From Streptomyces sp. ISL-66 (GTDB lineage Bacteria > Actinomycetota > Actinomycetes > Streptomycetales > Streptomycetaceae): a DNA stretch of 40,016 nucleotides. The stretch lies in contig NZ_JAGGOW010000113.1 in the NCBI RefSeq assembly GCF_018614135.1, forward strand, positions 1 through 40,016. Direction: 5' to 3'. Under the pieces are notes generated by a model, which did not search any database, was not told the DNA's origin, and saw nothing but the letters and a program-made list of their open reading frames with translations. This document shows, in pieces, positions 31,121-39,385 of the stretch. Within the stretch, counting starts at the first letter, position 1. Each line of letters begins with the position of its first letter. Position numbers and translations under genes: made by a program.

Positions 31121-32740
31121 ATGTTCCGCTTTCCCCGGCCGCCGCGCAGCCTCGCCGGCCAGCTCTTCGCCATGCAGGTGGTGCTGGTCGCGGTGGTCGT
31201 CGCCGGATGCGCCGTCTTCGCGTACGCGACCGCCCGAGGCCAGGCCGAGGAGGCCGCCCGGCGCCAGGCCGGCGCGGTGGCCCGCGCGGTCGCCGACTCC
31301 CCGTCCGTACGGGACGCCGTGCGGGCGGCGACCGGGGGAGTGCGCGCGGACGGCGACCCGTCCGCGACGCTCCAGCCCTACGCGGAGCAGGTCCGCGCCG
31401 ACGCCGGCGTGGACTTCGTGACGATCATGGCCCCGGACGGGCGGCGCTGGACCCACCCCGATCCCCGCCGCATCGGCGAGCGCTTCCTCGGCAACACCGC
31501 CCCCGCACTGCGCGGCGAGACCTTCAGCGAGACCTATACCGGCACCCTCGGCCCCTCCATCCGCGTGGTCACCCCGCTCGTGGACGGCGGCCGGGTCATC
31601 GGCATGGTCGCCGCCGGGATCACCGTCCGCGCGGTCAGCGCCCGGCTCGCCGCGCAGCTCTCCGCCCTCGCCTGGGTGGCGGTCGGGGCGCTCGCCCTCG
31701 GCGGAGCGGGCACCTACGTGGTTAACGCCCGGCTGCGCCGGCACACCCACGGGATGAACGCCGGCGAGCTGAGCCGGATGTACGACTACCACCAGGCCGC
31801 CCTGCACGGAGTCCGCGAAGGCCTGCTGATGCTCGACGGACAGCGCAGGATCACCCTCGTCAACGACGCGGGACGCGAGCTCCTCGGCCTGCCCGGGGAG
31901 ATCAAGGGGACCGCCGTCGCCGACCTCGGCCTGCCCGCCCCGCTCACCGGTGCCCTGCTCGCCGACCGCCCCCGGGTGGACGAGGTGCACCTGACCGCGG
32001 ACCGGGTCCTGGTGGTCAACAGCGCGCCCGTCGCGGGCGGCGGCCGACGCGGCACCGTGGTCACCCTCCGCGACCACACTGAACTGCAAGCTCTCACGGG
32101 GGAGTTGGACCACGAGCGGGGATTCACCCAGGCGTTGCGCGCACAGGCCCACGAGGCGGCCAACCGGCTGCACACCGTGGTCTCCCTCATCGAACTCGGC
32201 CGCAGCGAGGAGGCGGTGGAGTTCGCCACCGCCGAACTGACCCTGGCCCAGACCCTCACCGACGAGGTGATGGCCGCCGTCGGCGAGCCCGTGCTCGTCG
32301 CCCTACTGCTCGGCAAGGCCGCCCAGGCCCACGAGCGGGGCGTGGAGCTCTTCGTCACCCCCGACAGCGGAGCCATCGGGGCCGGTCCCGGAGGCCCGCC
32401 CGCCCGGGACCTCGTCACCGTCCTCGGCAACCTCGTCGACAATGCCGTCGATGCCCTCAGCGGAGTCCCCGGCGGCCGCATCGCCGTCACCGTCCGCCCC
32501 GAAGGCCCCGGCGGCCGGGGTCTGCTGCTGCGCGTGGCGGACAACGGCCCCGGACTGCCCGAAGGGGTGGACGTCTTCCGGCGCGGCTGGTCAGGTAAGG
32601 GGGAGGGGCGCGGCCTCGGCCTCGCACTCGTGCGCCAGGTGGCCCACCGCTACGGCGGCAGCGCGGACGCCGACCAACTGCCGGACGGGGGCGCACGGTT
32701 CACCGTAAGACTGCCCGCGCGAGGGGAGGCTGAGGCATGA
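31121..32740 (+). CDS. Sensor histidine kinase of the CitA/DcuS family
   Basis: The 539-residue kinase has a membrane helix (about 13-36), an extracytoplasmic PAS-like sensor domain (about 40-175, with FVTIMAPDGRRWTHPDP and FSETYTGTLGPSIRV as in CitA/DcuS), a second helix (about 180-200), a cytoplasmic PAS domain and a kinase core. His344 in AQAHEAANRLH is the phosphorylation site of this subfamily. ATP-binding motifs are NLVDNAVDAL, DNGPGLPEG and GRGLGLALV. It should sense C4-dicarboxylates or citrate and phosphorylate the next gene product. The ATG has only AGGG two bases upstream. Its stop overlaps the regulator start (ATGA). Confidence 0.93.
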   Translation: MFRFPRPPRSLAGQLFAMQVVLVAVVVAGCAVFAYATARGQAEEAARRQAGAVARAVADSPSVRDAVRAATGGVRADGDPSATLQPYAEQVRADAGVDFVTIMAPDGRRWTHPDPRRIGERFLGNTAPALRGETFSETYTGTLGPSIRVVTPLVDGGRVIGMVAAGITVRAVSARLAAQLSALAWVAVGALALGGAGTYVVNARLRRHTHGMNAGELSRMYDYHQAALHGVREGLLMLDGQRRITLVNDAGRELLGLPGEIKGTAVADLGLPAPLTGALLADRPRVDEVHLTADRVLVVNSAPVAGGGRRGTVVTLRDHTELQALTGELDHERGFTQALRAQAHEAANRLHTVVSLIELGRSEEAVEFATAELTLAQTLTDEVMAAVGEPVLVALLLGKAAQAHERGVELFVTPDSGAIGAGPGGPPARDLVTVLGNLVDNAVDALSGVPGGRIAVTVRPEGPGGRGLLLRVADNGPGLPEGVDVFRRGWSGKGEGRGLGLALVRQVAHRYGGSADADQLPDGGARFTVRLPARGEAEA

Positions 32741-33483
32741 GCACGTCCGAGGTGCGGGTCCCGAGCACGTCCGAGGTGCGGGTCCTGGTGGTCGAGGACG
32801 ACCCCGTCGCCGCCGACGCGCACGCGCTGTACGTCGGCCGCGTGCCCGGATTCACCGCCGTCGCGGCGGTCCACTCGCTCGCCGGGGCCACCCGGGTCCT
32901 GGAACGGACCCGGATCGACCTGCTGCTGCTCGACCTGACCCTGCCCGACGGCCACGGGCTGCGCTTCGCGCGCGGCCTGCGGGCGGCGGGGCATCCCGCC
33001 GACGTGATCGTGGTGACCTCGGCGCGGGACCTGGCCGTGGTCCGCGAGAGCGTCTCGCTCGGGGTCGTGCAGTACGTGCTGAAGCCCTTCGCCTTCCCGA
33101 CCCTGCGCGAACGGCTGCTGCGCTACGCCGAGTTCCGCGCGTCGGCGGCGGGCGAGGCGGCCGGCCAGGACGATGTGGACCGGACCATGGCGGCGCTGCG
33201 CGCACCGGGCCCGGCCGAACTGCCCAAGGGCATCGGTGCGCCGACCCTGGACCTGGTCGCCGCGCTGCTGCGGGCGGCCCCCGAGGGGCTGACCGCGGCC
33301 GGGACGGCCGAGGCGGCCGGGATCTCCCGGATCACCGCCCGCCGGTACCTGGAGCACCTGGTGGACACGGGCCGTGCGGCCCGCGCCCCCCGGTACGGCC
33401 AGGTCGGCCGCCCCGAACTGCACTACCGCTGGCTGGCGGCGGCTCCGGCCGGGACGCGCGCCGGCTCGGTGTCGAAGGTGTAG
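32737..33483 (+). CDS. Response regulator of the CitB/DcuR type
   Basis: The 248-residue regulator has a receiver domain with Asp66 as phosphoacceptor (LLLLDLTLPDG), an acidic pair near residues 20-21 and Lys116 in YVLKPFAF, then a C-terminal winged HTH (TAAGTAEAAGISRITARRYLEHL). It is paired with the preceding kinase through an ATGA overlap and should activate dctA. The first 16 residues hold a duplicated STSEVRV unit, so the N-terminus is eight residues longer than needed. Its last 61 bases overlap the 3' end of melC2 on the other strand. Confidence 0.93.
   Translation: MSTSEVRVPSTSEVRVLVVEDDPVAADAHALYVGRVPGFTAVAAVHSLAGATRVLERTRIDLLLLDLTLPDGHGLRFARGLRAAGHPADVIVVTSARDLAVVRESVSLGVVQYVLKPFAFPTLRERLLRYAEFRASAAGEAAGQDDVDRTMAALRAPGPAELPKGIGAPTLDLVAALLRAAPEGLTAAGTAEAAGISRITARRYLEHLVDTGRAARAPRYGQVGRPELHYRWLAAAPAGTRAGSVSKV
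32739..32785 (+). repeat. 24-bp period tandem duplication at the response regulator N-terminus
   Basis: Two identical 23-base copies (32739-32761 and 32763-32785) encode STSEVRVP and STSEVRVL. The period is in frame. The perfect identity suggests a recent slippage event. Confidence 0.85.
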
Positions 33484-34286
33484 AACTTCCGGTGGTCCAG
33501 CATGTCGGCCGGGGTCACGTCGTTCCACGGCCGCATGGTGTCGTGCAGGTCCACCACGTTCGGGGTGCCGGCGGCCGGCAGGTACGTCGACTGCGGGTGC
33601 AGTGCCTGCCATTCGGCCCACAGCTTGTCGATGTAGGCGTGGTGCATCCAGAACACCGGGTCGTTCGGGGAGACCCCGGTGGCCATCTGGCCGCCCACCC
33701 ACACGTGCACCCGGTTGTGCAGGTTGGCCCCGCGCCAGCCCTCCAGGTTGTTGCGGAAACCGCTGGAGGAGCTGTTCCAGGGCGCCGCGTCGTAGACCGG
33801 CATCGCGAGGACGGCGTCCACCTCGGCCCGGGTCGGCAGCTGGGCCACTCCGGTGCCGAGCGCGCGGCGCAGGTAGGAGCGCCCGTCCACCCGTACGGCT
33901 ACTTCCCACTTGCCCGTCGCGTACGCGAACGGCCCGTCGAGCACCTGCCCGTCACGGGCCCGCCCGGTGCCGCCGAGGAAGTCGGCGGCCCAGAGGGAGG
34001 AGCGGGCGGTACGGTCCGCGGTCCAGTCCCAGTAGGGAAGGGCCACCGTCGGATCCACCGCCTGCAGAGCCGCCTCGAATTCCAGCAGAAACCGGCGGTG
34101 CCAGGGCAGGAAGGAGGGGGAGCGGTGGCCGACCCGGTCGCCGGAGTCGGTGTCGCCCATGATGAAGCCGTTGTGGGTGGTGACGAACCGGTCGTAGCGG
34201 CCGGTGCGCTTCAGCTCCAGCAGCGCGTTGGTGAAGGCCCGCTTCTCCTCGGAGGTGAGCGAGGCCTGGTTCTTGCGGATGGTCAT
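33423..34286 (-). CDS. melC2: Tyrosinase MelC2, operon 2
   Basis: The 287-residue enzyme closely resembles the well-studied Streptomyces tyrosinases (TIRKNQASLT start, HRSPSFLPWHRRFLLEFE, NDPVFWMHHAYIDKLW). CuA ligands are His38, His54 and His63; CuB ligands are His190, His194 and His216, the canonical numbering. It makes dopaquinone from tyrosine for secreted melanin. The start overlaps the melC1 stop (ATGA); a GTG three bases earlier is possible. The usual end is near FYTFDT; here 14 more residues follow, and that tail is what overlaps the response regulator gene on the opposite strand. Confidence 0.96.
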   Translation of the reverse strand: MTIRKNQASLTSEEKRAFTNALLELKRTGRYDRFVTTHNGFIMGDTDSGDRVGHRSPSFLPWHRRFLLEFEAALQAVDPTVALPYWDWTADRTARSSLWAADFLGGTGRARDGQVLDGPFAYATGKWEVAVRVDGRSYLRRALGTGVAQLPTRAEVDAVLAMPVYDAAPWNSSSSGFRNNLEGWRGANLHNRVHVWVGGQMATGVSPNDPVFWMHHAYIDKLWAEWQALHPQSTYLPAAGTPNVVDLHDTMRPWNDVTPADMLDHRKFYTFDTEPARVPAGAAASQR

Positions 34287-34678
34287 CACATGCCGCCCAT
34301 CGGGACGAGGGCGGCGCCCTGGAGTTCGCGCACGGCGGCGCGGGCGAGCGGGAGCACGTCGGAGAACGTCTCGTAGTGGTTGACGACACTGATCCAGGTG
34401 CCGTCCGCGTTCCGCATCACGTGCAGTTCGCGGCCGTCTATGGAAACGGTCGGCAGGCCCGCGGAGTGGTGGCCGCCGTGGTGGCCACCGGCGTCCGAGG
34501 CGGGGGTTATTCGGATGCGACGGCCCTGGTAGATCTCGTCGACCGTTCCCGTGGGGGTGGCGGGAGCGGCGGGACGCGAGTCGGTGACGGCCGCGTGCGC
34601 GGTGGCACCGGCGAGGCCGAGGAAGCTGAGTGCGCCGGCAGTGGCGCTCAAGGCCTGCCGGCGGGTGATCTTGTTCAT
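34286..34678 (-). CDS. melC1: Tyrosinase copper chaperone MelC1 (caddie), operon 2
   Basis: The 130-residue protein has a twin-Arg signal (KITRRQALSATAGAL, to about residue 29). The mature domain contains YQGRRIRITPAS, a His-rich GGHHGGHHSAG segment, VSIDGRELHVMRNADGTWIS, and VVNHYETF, whose Tyr corresponds to the caddie Tyr that enters the tyrosinase active site. It loads copper into MelC2 and exports the complex by Tat. The ribosome-binding site is weak. It is the first gene of the operon and divergent from gad over 343 bases. Confidence 0.95.
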   Translation of the reverse strand: MNKITRRQALSATAGALSFLGLAGATAHAAVTDSRPAAPATPTGTVDEIYQGRRIRITPASDAGGHHGGHHSAGLPTVSIDGRELHVMRNADGTWISVVNHYETFSDVLPLARAAVRELQGAALVPMGGM

Positions 34679-35021
34679 GGCCCGAGAGGTATCAGGGCAC
34701 GGAGAACCGACGGCTGCAATCCGGACATGCGCGGATAAGTTGCCTGTCGAACCAATTGGATGATCTTCCCGTCCGGACCGGCTCCAGTGGCCCGAACGGG
34801 AAGACCTACGCTGAAAAGCTTAACTGACGAGAGATCCTCCGGGTGCGCGGGGGAGGGGTGGAGGGGGTCACACCGCGGAGTCGGCCGGAAGGTGCGGCCG
34901 GAATCAAATCTTCCGGGGTCCGGACCCGTATCCCGGCGGCCATCCCGCCCGGCTCCCGTGCCCATGTCCCGTCAGGCCTCTGACGCGCACTTCGGGGGAT
35001 TGCGTCACCTATAGTCCCGAT
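34679..35021. other. Divergent intergenic region between melC1 and gad
   Basis: No ORF is credible here. It contains an inverted repeat TCTTCCCGT (34764-34772) and ACGGGAAGA (34796-34804) on the melC1 side that could be an operator or leader hairpin, a polypurine-rich GGGGGAGGGGTGGAGGGGG stretch (34849-34867), and a TATAGT near gad. The melC1 promoter could not be assigned with confidence. Confidence 0.5.
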
Positions 35022-35022
35022 A
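35010..35022 (+). promoter_or_regulatory. Probable -10 (TATAGT) for a leaderless gad transcript
   Basis: TATAGT ends six bases before the A of the gad ATG, so transcription would start at the ATG itself. There is no ribosome-binding site at normal distance; the nearest GGGGG is about 25 bases away. A clear -35 was not found. Confidence 0.4.
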
Positions 35023-36413
35023 TGGCCCTGCATGAGACGAAGGACGCACGTGCCCGCGACGCCGAGACGGACGTGTTCGCGTCCGCCCTCAGCGGCCAGA
35101 TCCTCCCCAAGTACCGGATGCCTGACGACCACTCACCCTCCGACGTGGTCTACGAGCTCCTGCACAACGAGCTGCTCCTCGACGGCAACGCGGCCCAGAA
35201 CCTGGCCACGTTCTGCACCACCTGGTCGGACGACGGCGTCCACCGGCTGATGAACGAGTGCCTCGACAAGAACATGATCGACAAGGACGAGTACCCGCAG
35301 ACCGCCGAGATCGAGGCCCGCTGCGTCACCATCCTCGCGGACCTGTGGAACGCCCCGGCCGGCACCACCGGCACCGGCTGCTCCACCACCGGTTCCAGCG
35401 AGGCCGCCATGCTCGGCGGCCTCGCCCTGAAGTGGCGGTGGCGCGAACGCCGCCGCGCCGCCGGCCTCCCCACCGACCGGCCCAACCTGGTGTGCGGACC
35501 GGTCCAGATCTGCTGGGAGAAGTTTGCCCGCTACTTCGACGTCGAGCTCCGCCAGGTCCCCCTGGAGCCCGGGGCCACCGGCCTGCGCCCCGAGCAGCTC
35601 GCCGCCCACGTGGACGAGAACACCATCGGCGTCGTCGCCATCCTCGGAGTCACGTACACCTGCGTCTACGAGCCCGTCGCCGAGATCGCCGCCGAGCTCG
35701 ACCGGATCCAGGCCGAGCGGGGCTGGGACGTGCCGATCCACGTGGACGCGGCCAGCGGCGGCTTCGTCGCGCCCTTCCTCCACCCGGACGTGGTCTGGGA
35801 CTTCCGGCTGCCGCGCGTGGCCTCCGTCAACACCTCCGGGCACAAGTACGGCCTCGCGCCGCTCGGCGTCGGCTGGATCGTCTGGCGCACCGCCGACCTG
35901 CTCCCGGCCGACCTGGTCTTCTCCGTGGACTACCTCGGCGGGAACATGCCGACCTTCGCCCTCAACTTCTCCCGCCCCGGCGGCGAGATCATCGCCCAGT
36001 ACTACCTGTTCCTGCGCCTGGGCAAGGCCGGCTATCGCCGGGTCCAGCAGGCCTGCGCCGACACCGCCCAGTACCTGGCCCGCGAGATCGAGGCGACGGG
36101 CCCCTTCACCCTCCTCTACGACGGCCAGGGCGCGCTGCCCGCCGTGTCCTACCGGCTCACCGACCCGGCGGGCGCCGGCTTCAGCCTGTACGACCTCTCC
36201 GACCGGCTGCGGATGCGGGGCTGGCAGGTGCCCTCGTACCCGCTGCCGGCGGACCGCGAGGACACGGTCATCCAGCGCGTCCTGATCCGGCACGGGGTGA
36301 CCCGGGACCAGATCGCGCTGCTCGTCGCCGACCTGCGACGGGCCGTGGAGCACCTGACGGCGACACCGCAGCCCGTACCGGCCACCGAGCCCCGGCCCGG
36401 CTTCCACCACTGA
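35022..36413 (+). CDS. gad: Glutamate decarboxylase
   Basis: The 463-residue PLP enzyme converts glutamate to GABA and CO2, consuming a proton. It has the GadB-type N-terminus (ILPKYRMPDDHSP), TGTGCSTTGSSEAAMLGGLALK, the PLP-contacting Asp242 in HVDAASGGFVAPF and the Schiff-base Lys275 in VNTSGHKYGL. Length matches bacterial GadB. The last 20 residues are Pro-rich and end in HH. No GABA antiporter gene is adjacent. It is divergent from melC1 and convergent with the helicase gene over a GGGAGCC repeat. Confidence 0.95.
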   Translation: MALHETKDARARDAETDVFASALSGQILPKYRMPDDHSPSDVVYELLHNELLLDGNAAQNLATFCTTWSDDGVHRLMNECLDKNMIDKDEYPQTAEIEARCVTILADLWNAPAGTTGTGCSTTGSSEAAMLGGLALKWRWRERRRAAGLPTDRPNLVCGPVQICWEKFARYFDVELRQVPLEPGATGLRPEQLAAHVDENTIGVVAILGVTYTCVYEPVAEIAAELDRIQAERGWDVPIHVDAASGGFVAPFLHPDVVWDFRLPRVASVNTSGHKYGLAPLGVGWIVWRTADLLPADLVFSVDYLGGNMPTFALNFSRPGGEIIAQYYLFLRLGKAGYRRVQQACADTAQYLAREIEATGPFTLLYDGQGALPAVSYRLTDPAGAGFSLYDLSDRLRMRGWQVPSYPLPADREDTVIQRVLIRHGVTRDQIALLVADLRRAVEHLTATPQPVPATEPRPGFHH

Positions 36414-36444
36414 CCGGGCGGGCGCCTACCGGGCCGATGCTCGA

Positions 36445-36501
36445 CCGGGAGCCGGGAGCCGGGAGCCGGGAGCCGGGGGCCGGGGGCCGGGGCCGGGGGT
36501 C
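36445..36501. repeat. 7-bp tandem repeat CCGGGAG between convergent gad and helicase genes
   Basis: Four exact CCGGGAG copies (36445-36472) are followed by three to four CCGGGG-type degenerate copies. It fills much of the 125-base gap between the two convergent genes. Confidence 0.75.
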
Positions 36502-36538
36502 GGCCGGGCGGGGCGCCCGCGTCCTCGGGGCCCGTCCG

Positions 36539-39220
36539 TCAGGACGCCCGGGCCGACGGCGCCGACCAGCGCATCCCCAGCTCCGTGAGCGCCGCCGCCC
36601 GGGCCTCGGTGAGAGAGGCGGCGCGGGAGCGCTGGTTGGCGATCCAGGCTCCGAGGCGCAGCTCCCGTCCGCCGACCCGCTCCACATGGGTCCGGGGCAC
36701 CCGCAGGTGTCGCTCGCGGTCATGGAACTGCCGGGCCGCCTCCAGGTGGGCCGCCCACGCCGCCGCATGGCCGACGCGGGGCCGCGGCCGGTCCGCGCCC
36801 TCGGCCGGAGTCACCCCGAGGGCGTGTTCCAGCAGCCAGCGCTGGGACCAGCTCAACCGCTCCCAGGACTGCCGCTGTCCGCGCAGCCACACGCCGAGGT
36901 CCTCGCCCTGGACCACGGCCTCGCCCGGGCCCTGCGGAAGCCGGCCGCCCGCGTCCAGGTGCACCCGGGTCAGGTGGAAGGCCCGCTGCCAGGAGATCTC
37001 CCAGGCCGGACACCAGGACGCGTCGATGGCCTCGAGGGCCTCCCGGCGCTCCTCCGACAGGGCGCCGGGCCCCTCGCGGCGGGCCGCCGCCCGCTGGTTC
37101 TTGACCCAGACCCCGACCGGGGCTCCCCGCCAGACGGCGTCCACCGGGGGCAGCAGGTGCCCGTGTTCCTCCGCCCAGCCCGCGGCCGCCGCGAGGCCCT
37201 CCTCGAAGGCGACGTCGAAGTGGCTCCACACCATGCCCAGTTCGTCGAGCTGCGCCGCCCGCTCCCGGCCCAGCGCGCCGCGCCGGTACGTACGGCGGGC
37301 GTCCGCGATCCACTGGCCGAGCGGGAACCCGGCGAGCCCCGGCGGCCACTGCGAACCGGGGCCGACGGCTCCGGCGGTGCCGGCAGGCCCAGCAGGCGTA
37401 GCACTCCCAACAGTCCCAACAGTCCCAACAGTCCCAGTGGTCCCAGCGGTCTGGGCAGCCCCGAGAGGCGCACCCGTCTCCGCGGTCGCGACGGTCCGGC
37501 CGGCATCCACGGTTCCGCCGCCCTCGGGCACCTTGAACGTGAACGGCACCTTCAGGTCCCCGTTCGCCGCGGCGTACAACCGGGCCGCCTCCACGCCCCG
37601 CCGCCAGTGCTCGTGCTCCGGGTGCAGGACGCGCAGCCGGACGAAGGCCGCCAGCAGCGCCGGATCGCGCGGCACCGAGAAGCTCAACAGGGCCTCGGCG
37701 CCGCCGCGCAGACCGGACGCGCCCACGGCCCCCACCCCGCTCGCGCTCTGCGCCGCGCGCCGGCTCGGTGCCTGCGGCTGCGCCAGGGCCTCGACGAGCC
37801 GGGTGTCGTGCGCCCGCAGCGCCTCCAGCAGACGCGCGAGGTCCCCGTACGCCCGTGAGGACAGCATCGTCTCGGGGGACTCGCCCGGCCCCAGGAGCAC
37901 CGGCACCACCAGGGAGGCGACCTTGCCCTCGCCGGGCCGTACGCGCAGCGCCCGGCCGACGGCCTGGACCAGGTCGGGCATGGAACCCCGTACGTCGGCC
38001 CAGAAGACCGAATCGCACTCCTTGGTGTCCACGCCCTCGCCCAGGACGCGGACACTGCCGAGGAACGCCTTGTCGGCGATCCGGTCGTCCGCGAAGGCGC
38101 CCAGCACCCGGCGCCGGTGCGCCGCCGTGTGCTGCCCGCACAGCCAGTCCGCCCAGACGGTACGGGGATACACCGGCCGGGGTGCCCAGCTCGTGGCGCG
38201 CAGCCGTGCGGCCACCGCGGGCAGCCCGGCTGCGAAGGCCTCGGCCTCCTTGGTCAGATGGTGGAAGACGAGCGTGCGCCGGAAACCCTGGTCGACGGCC
38301 GCCTTCACCAGCGCCGTCTGGAGGGCCGCCAGCCGGACCCCGCGCACCGCGTCGGAGCGGCCGTCCGGGCCGAGCAGCACGGCGGCCTGGAAGTCGGGAT
38401 CGCTGACGTCCACGCAGACCACCCGGTACGGCGCGCAGATGCCCCGGTCGATGGCCTCCGAGAGGGTGAGGGTGTAGCAGCGGGCGCCGAACGGCCCGGC
38501 CGGATCGTCCTCCATGGAGGCCACCAGACCGCCCCGGCCGGGCGTCCTGGCCGGGCCGCCCCCGACCCCTGCGGTGTCCCCGGCGGCCGCCGCGTCCTCG
38601 GGGATCCCGGCGCCCGCCGCGTCCGGGGGGTAGTCCGCTTCCTCGCCGTCCTGCCAGACCCGGGGCGTGGCCGTCATGTACAACCGCCGGACGGCCGGGA
38701 TCCGGGTGTTGTCGTGCACCACCGCCCACGGTTTGCCGATCCGCCCGGAGGTCCGGTGCGCCTCGTCGACGACGATCAGGTCCCAGCCCGGCAGCCCCTC
38801 CCGGTGGGCGTGCTCGATGGTGCCGAGGCCGAGCGAGGCGTACGTGGCGAACACCGTCACCCGGTCCACCGGCAGGCCCGCCCAGCGGGCCAGTTCGGCC
38901 GGGTCGGTGGTGGTGGGCACCCCGGCGTCCTCGCCGCGCAGGGAGCACACGGCGAAGGCGCGCCCGGTCCGGCCGCCCTCCCGCCAGGCCGCCGCGGTCT
39001 GCACGAGCAGGTCGAGGGAGGGCACCAGCACGAGCACCCGACCGCTCCGCAGCTCCTCCGCCGCGTGCACGGCGACCAGTGACTTGCCGGAGCCCGTCGC
39101 CATGATGACCTGGGTCCGGAGCCCCGACTGCGGGACCAGGCGCCCGGCGGGCAGCTCCAGAGCCCGCACGACGGCGTCGACGGCCTCGCGCTGGTGCGGA
39201 CGGAGCTTCTTCCTGGCCAT
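36539..39220 (-). CDS. DEAD/DEAH-box helicase with four helicase-associated (HA) domains
   Basis: The 893-residue protein begins KKLRPHQREAVDAVV (Q-like motif) and has Walker A ATGSGKS (41-47), DEAH (152-155), motif III TATP (183-186) and motif VI QAVGRALR. Both RecA-like lobes are present, with an Ala/Gly-rich insert after TATP. The C-terminal part has four HA units of about 65-70 residues, each with a W-x-G/A helix and an LGxW(I/V/L)xxxR motif: PLGQWIADARR, PVGVWVKNQRA, DLGVWLRGQRQ and RLGAWIANQRS. The first unit is split by about 55 low-complexity residues. The ATG at 39220 has GGGGGAGG upstream. Such helicases are common in Streptomyces; nucleic-acid remodelling is expected, the role is unknown. 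Confidence 0.9.
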   Translation of the reverse strand: MARKKLRPHQREAVDAVVRALELPAGRLVPQSGLRTQVIMATGSGKSLVAVHAAEELRSGRVLVLVPSLDLLVQTAAAWREGGRTGRAFAVCSLRGEDAGVPTTTDPAELARWAGLPVDRVTVFATYASLGLGTIEHAHREGLPGWDLIVVDEAHRTSGRIGKPWAVVHDNTRIPAVRRLYMTATPRVWQDGEEADYPPDAAGAGIPEDAAAAGDTAGVGGGPARTPGRGGLVASMEDDPAGPFGARCYTLTLSEAIDRGICAPYRVVCVDVSDPDFQAAVLLGPDGRSDAVRGVRLAALQTALVKAAVDQGFRRTLVFHHLTKEAEAFAAGLPAVAARLRATSWAPRPVYPRTVWADWLCGQHTAAHRRRVLGAFADDRIADKAFLGSVRVLGEGVDTKECDSVFWADVRGSMPDLVQAVGRALRVRPGEGKVASLVVPVLLGPGESPETMLSSRAYGDLARLLEALRAHDTRLVEALAQPQAPSRRAAQSASGVGAVGASGLRGGAEALLSFSVPRDPALLAAFVRLRVLHPEHEHWRRGVEAARLYAAANGDLKVPFTFKVPEGGGTVDAGRTVATAETGAPLGAAQTAGTTGTVGTVGTVGSATPAGPAGTAGAVGPGSQWPPGLAGFPLGQWIADARRTYRRGALGRERAAQLDELGMVWSHFDVAFEEGLAAAAGWAEEHGHLLPPVDAVWRGAPVGVWVKNQRAAARREGPGALSEERREALEAIDASWCPAWEISWQRAFHLTRVHLDAGGRLPQGPGEAVVQGEDLGVWLRGQRQSWERLSWSQRWLLEHALGVTPAEGADRPRPRVGHAAAWAAHLEAARQFHDRERHLRVPRTHVERVGGRELRLGAWIANQRSRAASLTEARAAALTELGMRWSAPSARAS
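37405..37449. repeat. 9-bp tandem repeat TCCCAACAG inside the helicase gene
   Basis: Three exact units and two variants (TCCCAGTGG, TCCCAGCGG) run in tandem with a 9-base period. On the coding strand they encode Thr-Val-Gly/Thr-Thr-Gly triplets within the insert of the first HA domain. Copy-number change keeps the frame. Confidence 0.85.
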
Positions 39221-39385
39221 GCGCGTCACCTCCCCCTGATCTGCCCGTTTGGTTCCAGCCCCTATCTTGCCCCGGTTTTGAATCAGGCGGGGGATTCGTC
39301 CGCGCGGGGGACGGCGGGAGTGGGGGCGGCCCGAGCGGAGCGAGGGCGGCGCGCGAGGCGGGCGCGGGGCGGGCGGCGCGGGGCG

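Noticed and set aside
29642..32173. An 843-codon frame including DctA and about 390 extra N-terminal residues
   Set aside because: The extra part is antisense to the sensor kinase. AGGAGG and a GTG at 30994 mark the real start.
34858..34871. A third match to GTG-N6-GNCAC between melC1 and gad
   Set aside because: It lacks the GTGA/TCAC dyad and lies in a polypurine run. The short motif alone is expected several times by chance in 40 kb of GC-rich DNA.
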